Shown here: positions 47,001 through 51,754 of the stretch, piece after piece
Layout: every line of letters begins with the position of its first letter
Position numbering within the stretch: the stretch's first letter is position 1
DNA from: Rhizorhabdus sp.
GTDB lineage: Bacteria; Pseudomonadota; Alphaproteobacteria; Sphingomonadales; Sphingomonadaceae
Direction: 5' to 3'
Assembly (NCBI RefSeq): GCF_018006725.1
Contig: NZ_JAGMXV010000007.1
Coordinates: 1 to 51,754, forward strand
Length of the DNA stretch: 51,754 nt
Translations under genes and position numbers: made by a program
The notes under the pieces: model-generated
Databases searched by the model: none
What the model was told of the DNA's origin: nothing
What the model saw: the letters and a program-made list of their open reading frames with translations, nothing else

Positions 47001-50000
47001 GACGGCCTGCGTCTCCGGGTCCGCCGCCGGATCGGTCAGATCCGCGACCGCGCCGATCCGCAGGTAGACCGGCGCGACTTTCTGGCGAAAAAAGCCGGTG
47101 CCCGCAGCGCTCTGCCTGTCGGGGTAGACGATCGCCATCCGACGATTGCTCGATACCATATCGAGCGTCGGCACCTGATCGTCGGGTACATGGATCCAGT
47201 AGGTGGCGCCGACGTCGAATCCGGCCGAGGCCAATCCAGCCGCCCCGGTAGCCGGATCGGCGAGCTTGAGCTCGAGGTATCGAGCCTGATCGGCCCGCAT
47301 CGCGCCAGCCTGGGCGCTTCGTGCCGCCTCCAGGAATGGCCGGATCCGGTTCGGTCCGGTCAGCTCCTGGCGCCAGCCGTCAGCGAGCACGGCTTCCATG
47401 GCTTCGAGACCGGCCGCGGCACCGGCGACGGTCATGAACTCGACCCCCGATCCGACAGCGGTCGGACCCGGCTCGCCGGCTATGCCCTCCACCAGTGCGC
47501 GGGCAATGAAACGAGGCTCCCTGCCCGGATCGTCCATCTGCACAAGAATCCCGGCGCTGTGGTCGTTCCGGACCAGCGCCGGCATCTGGTGCTTGCCGAC
47601 CGGGAGTACCGAGAGCTGCCATCCCTCGGCGAGGAACGGCGCGGCCTCCGCTTCCAGGGCGGCGCGCATGGTGTCCGACAGCGCATGCAGCGGGCGCATC
47701 GCCGACGGGTCGAATGCTGCCGGGACACTGGCACTCTCGTCCGGCCCGCGATCGAGGGCGAAGGCAAGCCGTCGCGCATGGTGATCGACGAGGACCTGGA
47801 TCACGGGATCCGCCGGGGCCTCCCCCACGACGTGCATGGCCATCGCGCGCGCAAAGGCGGCTCCCGCCGCAGCCTCGCCGCCATAAGCGCCGTCGAGATA
47901 GGCCGACACGTCAGCCGGCAGCGTCGCCCTGATCGATGGCCACGCCGCGGCGGCGCGATCGCGCGCGACCGCACGCTTGCCAATGTCGCCGGCGAGAGCC
48001 GAGGCGAAAATCGCATCGACCTGCGCCACGCTGGTCACGCCGGCCGAGCGCAGCGACGCGCGCACCCCGGCGGTAACGCCCTCGATCGTCTCGAAGCCGC
48101 GCTCCGCGAGCGCAGTCGCCGCGGGCCCGGCGCCGGCCGGGGCGAGCCCATGCTTGTCGGCCACATCGAGTGGAATGGGCTCGCCGCGGACACGTGCCGC
48201 CGCCCAGGCGCCGAATGCGTAGGCGGTGCGCTCGATATGCGTCACCGTTCCGGTTGCCGGGAACCTGGTGGCAAGCGCCCGCTGCTCGGCCTCGGTCAGG
48301 AGGGTCTCGAGCGAGTGCCACATCTCATGGGCGGCGGTATCGGTCGGGTCGAAGCTCGTGACGTCGATCGACAGGCGAGCGAGGTTCCGGGCTGCGAGGT
48401 ACTCGCCGGCGACCCCCTTCTCGGTGAGGTGGTGGACGGCGTCAGCGACCGAGGTGGCCCCCGACGCCAGCGCGGTCGCGACATTCTCCTCGGTCGGCGC
48501 ATGGAAGATGCCATTGACAAACTCGACCGCGACGGTCGGATTGATCCGGCGCGCCAGCGCCAGCAGATCCTGGCGGTACTGGGCCAGGGTCGCGCGCCCC
48601 GCGCGGTGGGAGCCGGTCAGCTCCTTGGCCTTGACCTGCAGCCCGAACTGACGCGCCTGATCGATGAGCGACAGGCTGCGCGAGGCCGCCTGCGCCCCCG
48701 CGATCGTCGCCACGCGATAGGCTGAAACCACTTCGACGCCAAGACCGAAGGCGCGCGCAAGCTCTTCGGTGCTCGCCGGCCCGGCGACGCACGAGTCGAG
48801 GCGCCGCAGCAGCTGCGGACCGATCGCCTGGCTGATCCCCTGAGCCATGCGCTCGCGGCGGTCGGCATAGCCGAGCTCGAGATCGCCGAGCGCGCGGATC
48901 GCCGACTTCAAGTTGCCCAGCTCGGCGCGCGACAGCCGGGCATGAGCGGCGTCGACGGACGCGAGCGCGTCGAGCGCGGGCCCGCCATGCTTCGCTGCGT
49001 CGCGCCGCTTCCGGGCCTGGATGGCATTGGCGGCGGCCCAGGCTGCGCGTCGTTCCATGCGACTGACTCCATCGCCTGTCATGCGGAGGAAACCGGCACC
49101 GCGCCCGTCCGGACCGGCGCCGCGATAGCCGTAGATCGCCGTCTCGACCGGGAAGGAGGTCGACTGTCCGGCCCGCTCGCCCGGGACGGGCCGCGTGACG
49201 AGGCGACGGCGCGCGTCGATACCGACGACCTGATACACGTCGTGACGCCCCGGTCCGCGCAGGTGCAGGCGATCGCCGGTGACCGCCAGGCCGGCGGCAT
49301 CTTCACCGTATTCCCGCCCGCCGAGCGCGAAGGCTGCCGCCGGCTCCCGGCCGAAGCGGCCCAGCCGCCCGACCGCGCCACTGCCGGCCGTCGCAACAGC
49401 CGCCTCGAGACGGCGCAGCCAGCTGCCGGCGACCGCCCGCCACACGCCGAAGGCGTTGCGGGACGGGGAGTCGCTATCGCGACCGGAGGCCCGGGCTGCA
49501 ATCGGAACCGGATCCGGTCGTGCCTGATTGGTCAGCAGATCCGGAAAGCCGAGCCGGTCGGCCCTGGCGCGGGCCAGGCCATCCAGCAAGGACAGACCTG
49601 CGGTGTCGCCGCGCCCGAGCGCGGCAACCGCGGCGTCGACGTCGTCGCGCAGCCGGCTGCCACCCTCGCGGTACTCGACGCCGGCGGAGACCCCGGTGAG
49701 AGCGCGGATGCGCCCGGCAATTCTGCCCCCCTCGGCCAGCGATCCGGCGGTCCATTCGAGCGCTTCGGCGACCAGCGCATCGTCCTGATCGAGGATCCGG
49801 CGGGGGGCGGTCCCGGCCGCCTGCGCTATCGCCGCCAGATCCGCGCCATCAGGTGCGCGGTAGGCCCAGACCACGTATTCTCCCTGGCCATCCCTCGCGT
49901 CGGCCTCGTCCCGGGCGAGACGGTCGCGCAGCGTTGCCGCTGGATCGCCCATGTAACTGCCGCCGGGCCGCTCGGCATCTTCCGAAAGCACGAGGCTTAC

Positions 50001-51754
50001 CAAGGGGTGACCGGCGAGCCGGCCGGTCGCGGCGATTGCCAGCTCGACCGTCGCCGCCTCGAACACGAGCCGAGCGGTCCGCTCGCCCTGGCCGAGCTCT
50101 ATGGAGGCCGACGCGATGCCGACGACGTCGGCCATGCGCTCGGCAATGGCCGATGCACGCGCGGCCGCGTCGCGACGATCGAGCGGCGGCGGCAGCGTGA
50201 CGATCACGCGGACCGTCGGCCCCTGCCGGGTCGCCGGCGTTGCAACCAGACCCTCCCCAGCACCGAGGGAGGCGCCGAGCGCGAAGCGTCGGTCGCCGCT
50301 GTCTCTCAGCGACGGTGCCAGAACGGCATCGAGGTCCCCGGACCCGCCGAGCTGCTCGTCCCAGGCGGCGCTCATCATCACCTGTACGGGGCGCCCGCTC
50401 GCGGTTGCTGCGCCGTGCCGCGCCAGCAGCTCGTTGCCCTCCCGGATCATCCGACGGATATCGTAAAGCAGATGATCCTCGGCCCCCGCCACCGGGCCGC
50501 GAGGATCCCCTGCACGAGTGACCCCGAACTCGCCGGCGAGGCGCGCCAGGGGCGGCACGCCGCCACTCCGGATCGTGGCCTGGGCCGCGTTGTAGGCGGC
50601 CCAGAGAGCATGACGGTTTGCCACCAGCGAGAGGGCAGGCCGCAGTTCGGCCGCCAGCCGTTGCTTGTGCGTCGCAGAGACCGGCAGCGCAGTCACCAGC
50701 GCCGACAGGTCCCAGCCCACCGCCTCGGGCGCCGGAGCGGGCGGCCCGTCTGCACCGGGAGGCACCACGAGACGCGTGTTCGCATAGATCTCGTCGACGT
50801 TGGCTAGCGCTGCCGCGATTGTTGCGGTGTCGCCAGGGTCGGCGGCCATTGTGGCCGCGAGCGTGTATTGCGCCGCCTGCAGCGGCAGCAGCGCGGCACC
50901 GTTCATGGCGAGCGCCGGCCCGGCCGGGTCCTCAAACTTCGCCATCAGTTCGGCGACGAGCTCGACCGACCGCTGCACCGCTTCCGGCCGCCAGCGGCCG
51001 GCGGCGTCGAGCTGATAGCCGAAAGGCGCAGCGCGTTCGACGAGTTCGGCGTCGAGCGCGAGCTTGCCGTCGATGAACATCTGATGGCCGTTAAGCTCGA
51101 CAGTGGTCACGGAATTCGCCAGCCCTGCCTCTTCGAGAGAGCTTCGGAGCGCGATGGTTCGCTGCTGTTCGAGGCTCTCCACTTCTGCCTGCAGGGTCCG
51201 CCAGGCCTCGACAGAGGGATCGTAGGGCCCTATCTCCGCCTCGAGATGGCGCGCACGCGCCTCCAACTCGCCCATCGGGTCGGCATAGGCCTGATCGACG
51301 TCCGCGAAGACTTCCTCGAGCCGACGCGACTGCGCGCGCCGTTCCCGGAGCATCTCCGCGTCGCGGGCGATCTCGGCGCGGCGCAGCGCGTCGGCCTCGG
51401 CCCGCAACTCCGGCGCGAGGCCTTCGACGCGATCGTTGTGAGCGATGCTGGACTCCATCGCCGCGCGGAGCGGCGCCAGCCGTTCCCAGGTGGCCGAAAG
51501 CCGGTCCAGCACCTGCTCGATTGCGTCGAGGCGGACGAAACCGCTCTGCCGGTCGAATGACTCACGCGATGACATGGCTTCGCCATGTGCCCGTGCTGCG
51601 TTATCCAGCAGCTCGCGGGCATCTTCATAGACCGTCATGTCCTCGCCGCGCGCCTGGGCATCGGCGAATCCCGCCTCGAGCGCCGCGATTACCGTCGAAG
51701 CAGATTCGAGCTGCTCGTCGGCATTGGCGACGATCTCGGCCAGCCGACCATCGG
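35046..51754 (-). CDS. Giant polyvalent protein, 5' end beyond the window
   Basis: Open from the right edge of the window to TGA at 35046: at least 5,568 residues. The first in-window Met (51638, used here as residue 1) is preceded by 38 open codons of helical, coding-like sequence, so the true start is probably outside. Regions in order: coiled coil (~1-180); unassigned; active zincin (H1104-E-x-x-H1108, ~1076-1145); two ART-like domains (~1454-1658 and 1703-1875); two MutS-N-like segments (~1950-2020 and 2110-2190); a Gly/Pro/Gln-rich linker; a motif HKIAVTLALAEG (from ~2322) typical of polyvalent proteins; a zincin copy lacking both histidines (~2838-2885); a ~1,500-residue helical span; ankyrin repeats (~4395-4697 and 4830-4950); tandem DUF5710-like motifs (~5172-5273); and a C-terminal module (~5452-5515) shared with the next gene. 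No signal peptide or clear membrane anchor is visible. Such proteins are thought to be delivered into the recipient to overcome host defences; export by this element's VirD4 is inferred. Confidence 0.85.
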   Translation of the reverse strand, partial: DGRLAEIVANADEQLESASTVIAALEAGFADAQARGEDMTVYEDARELLDNAARAHGEAMSSRESFDRQSGFVRLDAIEQVLDRLSATWERLAPLRAAMESSIAHNDRVEGLAPELRAEADALRRAEIARDAEMLRERRAQSRRLEEVFADVDQAYADPMGELEARARHLEAEIGPYDPSVEAWRTLQAEVESLEQQRTIALRSSLEEAGLANSVTTVELNGHQMFIDGKLALDAELVERAAPFGYQLDAAGRWRPEAVQRSVELVAELMAKFEDPAGPALAMNGAALLPLQAAQYTLAATMAADPGDTATIAAALANVDEIYANTRLVVPPGADGPPAPAPEAVGWDLSALVTALPVSATHKQRLAAELRPALSLVANRHALWAAYNAAQATIRSGGVPPLARLAGEFGVTRAGDPRGPVAGAEDHLLYDIRRMIREGNELLARHGAATASGRPVQVMMSAAWDEQLGGSGDLDAVLAPSLRDSGDRRFALGASLGAGEGLVATPATRQGPTVRVIVTLPPPLDRRDAAARASAIAERMADVVGIASASIELGQGERTARLVFEAATVELAIAATGRLAGHPLVSLVLSEDAERPGGSYMGDPAATLRDRLARDEADARDGQGEYVVWAYRAPDGADLAAIAQAAGTAPRRILDQDDALVAEALEWTAGSLAEGGRIAGRIRALTGVSAGVEYREGGSRLRDDVDAAVAALGRGDTAGLSLLDGLARARADRLGFPDLLTNQARPDPVPIAARASGRDSDSPSRNAFGVWRAVAGSWLRRLEAAVATAGSGAVGRLGRFGREPAAAFALGGREYGEDAAGLAVTGDRLHLRGPGRHDVYQVVGIDARRRLVTRPVPGERAGQSTSFPVETAIYGYRGAGPDGRGAGFLRMTGDGVSRMERRAAWAAANAIQARKRRDAAKHGGPALDALASVDAAHARLSRAELGNLKSAIRALGDLELGYADRRERMAQGISQAIGPQLLRRLDSCVAGPASTEELARAFGLGVEVVSAYRVATIAGAQAASRSLSLIDQARQFGLQVKAKELTGSHRAGRATLAQYRQDLLALARRINPTVAVEFVNGIFHAPTEENVATALASGATSVADAVHHLTEKGVAGEYLAARNLARLSIDVTSFDPTDTAAHEMWHSLETLLTEAEQRALATRFPATGTVTHIERTAYAFGAWAAARVRGEPIPLDVADKHGLAPAGAGPAATALAERGFETIEGVTAGVRASLRSAGVTSVAQVDAIFASALAGDIGKRAVARDRAAAAWPSIRATLPADVSAYLDGAYGGEAAAGAAFARAMAMHVVGEAPADPVIQVLVDHHARRLAFALDRGPDESASVPAAFDPSAMRPLHALSDTMRAALEAEAAPFLAEGWQLSVLPVGKHQMPALVRNDHSAGILVQMDDPGREPRFIARALVEGIAGEPGPTAVGSGVEFMTVAGAAAGLEAMEAVLADGWRQELTGPNRIRPFLEAARSAQAGAMRADQARYLELKLADPATGAAGLASAGFDVGATYWIHVPDDQVPTLDMVSSNRRMAIVYPDRQSAAGTGFFRQKVAPVYLRIGAVADLTDPAADPETQAVLKRFFEANQETLRDIHFNQLATREDGKRRGGLASLSDDDCWKLAQEYDYPRFEALIADGAWDLAVGDMHGDGVLALAAEYRDAGVSAMRYRMQDGTAKLAVLDGRDVSLAWDRVPAAIEMATAERAAERKNLEAYNAHYDEQVLAERVREREADIAAFDLAEVRALGFDTSTAHWHPVANAVFADLDGVADANSRGRLHLVYANREQALAQGHALYRNGEQEAVPVYARLGRLAEIGSDVPAAAGQVITAIHEGNSQVLAEAGIADADGLTRLVQQGRWNELGGAGPVLFYMVLGELRRQGFDSVSLLGPGAVRTLVVFEEENLTLALDRLEQGPVARLSTRLDGTPAIGMGPRTRNLMLGAAQARQLLIEQRARVAERAGQDERAADLRESATALQPLTLEEITANVRLLVDEDTIVLLRQGADFVAVDADARRVVAAGSGLRLFEYAAGDIRTERATLLSTGDPVADSLAMTRMAQAVNAAGAKLAFVSIDEHGQADIRHWTGEGSPEVQQIAPHEWADLAATLSARVAERAEAAERRASAWREVAELADHFTDLSIAARADEVPVLESAGSYYVFGAKADALATRSAAAAAALATIELDGGRRVSQIRVDAAGLDGIARDAARSGLAVSIASGLDRANWTPIGIVARQAGPTLNPVPEKAMQQYGPQSPGSRGEAGQNPAGQNQQGKAQTADSVLRNIAPGTLRVPGAPSQPVQGTGTAARGADPLAAAPADPGNPAGSRRDDFVRSMLLRRFGNDATRITQATTERAELVGRHKIAVTLALAEGRDIAPEVLADYLPAEVGIDRPTAEQLAAFGFAVTEPLYLGGDRAIRAIADGPAPTLLAPKPEEALAAGPALSAFVLRSRRVADLRPGRLDHDVRMVLTEWYGAARDKYRLPALPEFFALIERGALVEHQAAAMAGRGEAPNEVAARALQRDVLSALKRAGYDTARMIDAGVEVVGVLASGIALPQPGTQEDQLAAGAEQSTRPATQWEAPATGAVASAAVAYGQQAARGPAAPVTFGSAPPGAPPAAQAPGLSALPPLAAAQAGGGARSAFDLPSATAFGQPAAAPAITLAGLDSARQPQAPELAASGPNQPPGRQPMQQDSTPEARALEQRLGEIVAQLNELDPKTPPADIAALLAADAEPLGLARSEQLASLIYRDVGGEQAGVWPLQNGYVLFRDPQSGRMSAATMEAFGQMISPQGLLGRDPEAARRFPPQLLDAFLDYLDSGRATDPDFAADMNDLREEVQAIISEAAPGTSVELARRLYGEQATVTESGALGPDMQPVSGLYFDSLRLIAVSMDATRGDPAATAYYEAYRILEPLFSNSERQALASAMPLIEQALAGLDREEAQKEYDELRAALERTPSDHPSHARIKGQVEDQAALLAQAVKAEAAAGLPATVNQAARTREVFGRFAAAARRGEAEAIMARAVRLAASGSPAGSTVLPPAGTGRFGTHPRAGVIAPAPASASAAGRWQAAAARVREVGTSVLAWTGLFRKIDDAHERRDLKTFQQVVADSMRGAIAQRAEVFDTGSELSLREASRIARTANLPRLAQQYDQLSLRLRSRPISAKKLVEDLRQRITDDRIRDAVLACGFHRVADSADLGLLADTREKARKVLALATSPTPQRAAGRGRAGERPEASAARVGSRPLGGEPPVAAASPAAAQSGARPAGPSRRASELTIGFWTQAEFIAGAQQRRIPVGVVEKLGVGNVVQRNLDGTPVVDKVIYGPRDTPHASVSLTDPALSAGLPATLTDVQKRDAILQRAVQELHKRVLVAELQAGRRISEANLQTYPDLAPLVPAWLYNDRADVVAPRSRGSDVGIAQAVARIGERQLGHSPLQFALGRDEAGEPVIAPPSMREALAAARRLLPAGAGQAELQVTSAGLLARSASGAAAAVPAHDGGWHVHRPTTDGQARLIGNFAHPVDAAGAALALVAGGASDAEIAAAAPGASPAPTLFLRPRLGRWGYYTAPRPDALGGGLSVYFSADGRRFDPIGPAADPDQAREIADAHNRTVGPEAAFTRWENRLYGAGSAALGVPLGLLAAQMVDNSTGGPAIARALELVDQHLSQALATAPGADPAQLYARAIDTLASSIGAANQAVSIEMREAGEVAAGYLARLRDTGVDPTAAIGHTAGHMGVDVMLADSLHRGNEAIAAGMKALPDAIGDAAAALASHLQLPAWLATENLSTARELASQAVARAQAELAQFGAPTAREIYEAAEKQLSELVLSGDLWRNQDFGDADRVLVQSWDLALGHLRFLKEAGIDPDRAATYLRHSDAGTAFQPVADAAGTVVEAGHRAWNAAVAQLESTAHAGSILVGDVHVSAESALGRLAASGQEAAAQWLGVFEQQGVDLLRQGGEQLAVWQHELGVAGEAARSCIANAVPAALERPLGQRLFDFVTDAGAVDRVSTAVGRAVDACKAGAEKGGAFARLGQHAESLMQAAGDLATRVGVHLQAFRQAVEQATGVDAAILADHAKDMARAAGHAMGVQFALGLPDGGEASHMETHHAGHVLPAMRFYLGTGATAPGPAASLEEIARETLDFAVAKGLSPEAIAAAVPQVAARHGLALAVGAGISEDARPKRAATAKTVREAATTLARDAALAEALAEVGAMQNPVLTRAVAARKTIPYTEIVERRPRAIRLILEAGGAPVWFPADAIKIDAAASTVSGRASLIDRKVAEAARRDAGNRLISLPEAAWSGKRSAGYDVLFETDGAEPVEVRIFLPRSVLVEESAAPAWIVGRAVAEAMARLDIVLDRPESWTTLDLRVSDTGRPPVAMTAADIAAVAAPSTPARQLKLADQLFGDEAAEPGAALAEIGLRVAGILADHDSATAGLHEAIAAKDAEMVSAWLSAGADPNRTLDPASGPALHLAAGGDLAFAQEIVPILLAAGANPGQRRESDGASPLDVVYDREAQAARAGRDATMIRAELERIASTKRAPQLYFPEYNAQLVNAARTRSNEGFEIALARGADPNAIVSGRNTVMHLVASDLRLAAKLLPDLVREGGDLDAVGDDGRTVRRVLADATALATAAAPPDAVSALKRWLDRGHDATLPAEGSRERQGSLVELVGSMNPDLRQVRELLAGGQNIDERRREDGMTALHVAAERGDLDVAAALIDAGARPSVRDNRGLTPSEAMAAAAANIDLPSRLLQDRLELAERSPDLGETVGVTADIRSPLIEIDGTELDWAAAVNSFVADGTGPLEFRTAAIELQAGLPAREVTVSDDSDQVSLVFEVPRSEVAQTVERLSDHPDVDAVRVADGGTGLGADPVDDLATAINRRDPDRVARILAELKELGTAQQVVNTAHPLADGMAAVHNAAGKPEILRLILEAGGDPHLRTVPPGEGLQPLHFAARTRSPESARLLIDAGADPGAPDDLGYTPIGMAKANLAASAKYHAHAAAREEHRSQGSSPAAEPSAEVARLKDQHETSKRLVETMESGIERDGAATAAEVSPAPSAGRAEPGDGAPEAISADQAAPVEVKAEPTVSAVDRLFGGLWQRAIGSSGFRFKLDEAAGAVDVVATGAVADRVQAALSAQLGPPHRAFAPAEGEGIQFEWKRVSAERMGDLPGHLEDLAADRQAARSAGPVVNLHELRSAQARNDAAQAERPQRTYLHVPGGQELSAWQLGADRDPAAGMFYVTASTSAEQRQAVLSTFETYDRAKARFTYIEVPPAAEDRRRATAMGATWDSIAGQFRLGDGQPQDRQAALLRVYPAANASQRDASDQRRHQFRLDEQQAFVAASPATAKLAEFGPAAPPSAPKEAGAVDTGLVRAADRRNAADLEDERASAGDKAKGGEKTPHGIAEAVIEAVTETGGQVRGTATGALARLRAARTRSQLPAAAAERSMTGHGDLPARQPAATAIPTAVRAATPAVVPLKVSDNADRGAVADKLRNLDLATLREMGKATAARVGEVSKSRGPTAAILSGELTRGLNMINDQMTARGQDRIEVFRGDAAAAAPRRPQRERD
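35095..35285 (-). other. C-terminal module shared with the 289-residue protein
   Basis: Residues ~5452-5515, beginning LRNLDLATLREM and containing RGPTAAILSGELTRGLNMI. The downstream protein has the same module near its own C-terminus (SLDPAELVARH ... RGPTGSLLAGEYARGVAVI). A terminal position in both, next to virD4, suggests a secretion or docking signal. Confidence 0.65.
35818..36126 (-). repeat. Tandem DUF5710-like motifs in the giant protein
   Basis: Two consecutive units, YLHVPGGQELSAWQLGADRD and YIEVPPAAEDRRRATAMGAT plus WDSIAGQFRL, follow the DUF5710 pattern (YL-x-VP ... lGA-x-W/D ... W/F). A third such unit is in the relaxase N-terminus (12044-12148). Confidence 0.6.
36795..38456 (-). 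repeat. Two blocks of ankyrin repeats in the giant protein
   Basis: Block one (38456 to ~37550) has units such as WLSAGADPN, LLAAGANPG, GMTALHVAAERGDLDVAAALIDAGA and GLTPSEA. Block two (~37150-36795) has ILRLILEAGGDPHLR, LQPLHFAARTRSPESARLLIDAGAD and GYTPIGMAK. A ~130-residue non-ankyrin insert separates them. Ankyrin arrays usually bind proteins. Confidence 0.8.
42984..43127 (-). other. Inactivated second zincin domain of the giant protein
   Basis: Residues ~2838-2885 align with 1076-1123 over 48 positions without a gap, with 19 identities by eye. The HExxH positions read Y2866-E2867-A-Y-R2870, so both zinc histidines are lost while the glutamate remains. Likely a structural or substrate-binding pseudo-enzyme. 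Confidence 0.7.
46014..47279 (-). other. Tandem ADP-ribosyltransferase-like domains
   Basis: Residues ~1454-1658 and ~1703-1875 share order and motifs: an aromatic/His strand (GATYWIHV; STAHWHPV), a nucleotide-side strand with R/K-x-A (MAIVYPDRQSAAG; LHLVYANREQALA), VAPVYLRIG versus AVPVYARLG, and a last strand (LAVLDGRDVSLAWDR; LVVFEEENLTLALDR). Copy two keeps acidic residues at the expected catalytic strand (VVFEEE); copy one has Asp there. ART-fold assignment is by pattern only. Confidence 0.5.
48204..48413 (-). other. Zincin-like metallopeptidase domain of the giant protein
   Basis: Residues ~1076-1145. HEMWH (1104-1108) gives the zinc-binding HExxH, and E1136 in HIERTAYAF fits the third ligand. 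The surrounding LSIDVTSFDPTDTAAHEMWH pattern is that of metallopeptidase domains in polyvalent proteins. Predicted active. Confidence 0.75.

Noticed and set aside
44670-48725. 1,351-codon plus-strand ORF antisense to the giant gene
   Set aside because: It is the antisense shadow of a high-GC gene: biased Arg/Gly/Pro/His composition, no recognisable domain, and the opposite frame has clear domains throughout.
1-51754. CRISPR arrays, tRNA or rRNA genes, insertion sequences
   Set aside because: I saw no regularly spaced repeats, no cloverleaf-like tRNA with a T-arm consensus, no rRNA signature and no transposase-like protein.

Overview
The window is a GC-rich segment (roughly two thirds G+C by eye) of an alphaproteobacterial conjugative element, most likely a plasmid or integrative conjugative element of a sphingomonad-like host. 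The host assignment is inference from composition and gene families. The mobility assignment rests on a VirB/VirD4 type IV secretion system (T4SS), a MobA/MobL-like relaxase, a RepC-like replication protein and an ArdC-type antirestriction protein, all readable from sequence. No tRNA, rRNA, CRISPR array or insertion sequence was recognised.

Layout. 8-1276 (-): RepC-like replication protein below a perfect 17-bp inverted repeat. 1769-4791 (-): a two-gene envelope operon with a degenerate OmpA-like protein. 5156-5974 (+): a divergent ECF-like sigma factor, then a small unknown gene. 6785-11468 (-): six genes chained by five 4-nt overlaps, encoding a winged-helix protein, a coiled-coil protein, a cysteine-rich exported protein, a small membrane protein, a VirB6/TrbL-like polytopic protein and a TcpQ-domain protein. 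11469-11781: regulatory and candidate oriT DNA. 11782-14466 (+): the relaxase. 15050-28068 (+): the main T4SS operon, with VirB2, B3, B4, B5, a small lipoprotein, B8, B9, B10 and B11, then a membrane protein, a HerA/FtsK-like ATPase, an exported protein, ArdC and a prepilin peptidase. 28052-30415: accessory genes (EamA transporter, PAS-like protein, GNAT-like acyltransferase). 30781-51754 (-): a coupled operon that starts beyond the right edge and encodes a giant protein, a 289-residue partner, VirD4 and a 243-residue protein.

The most interesting object is the giant gene. It is open for more than 5,560 codons and its 5' end is not in the window. It has the architecture of a polyvalent protein of the kind known from phages and conjugative elements. 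It carries a zincin-like metallopeptidase with HExxH, a second copy of that domain with both zinc histidines replaced, two tandem ADP-ribosyltransferase-like domains, two MutS-N-terminal-like segments, two ankyrin blocks and tandem DUF5710-like motifs. Its last ~60 residues match the C-terminal region of the next protein in the operon, which lies directly upstream of VirD4. I infer that the giant and its 289-residue neighbour are delivered to the recipient by this T4SS, and that the shared C-terminal module may be the export or docking signal. ArdC and the DUF5710-like motif shared with the relaxase fit a DNA-entry protection programme.
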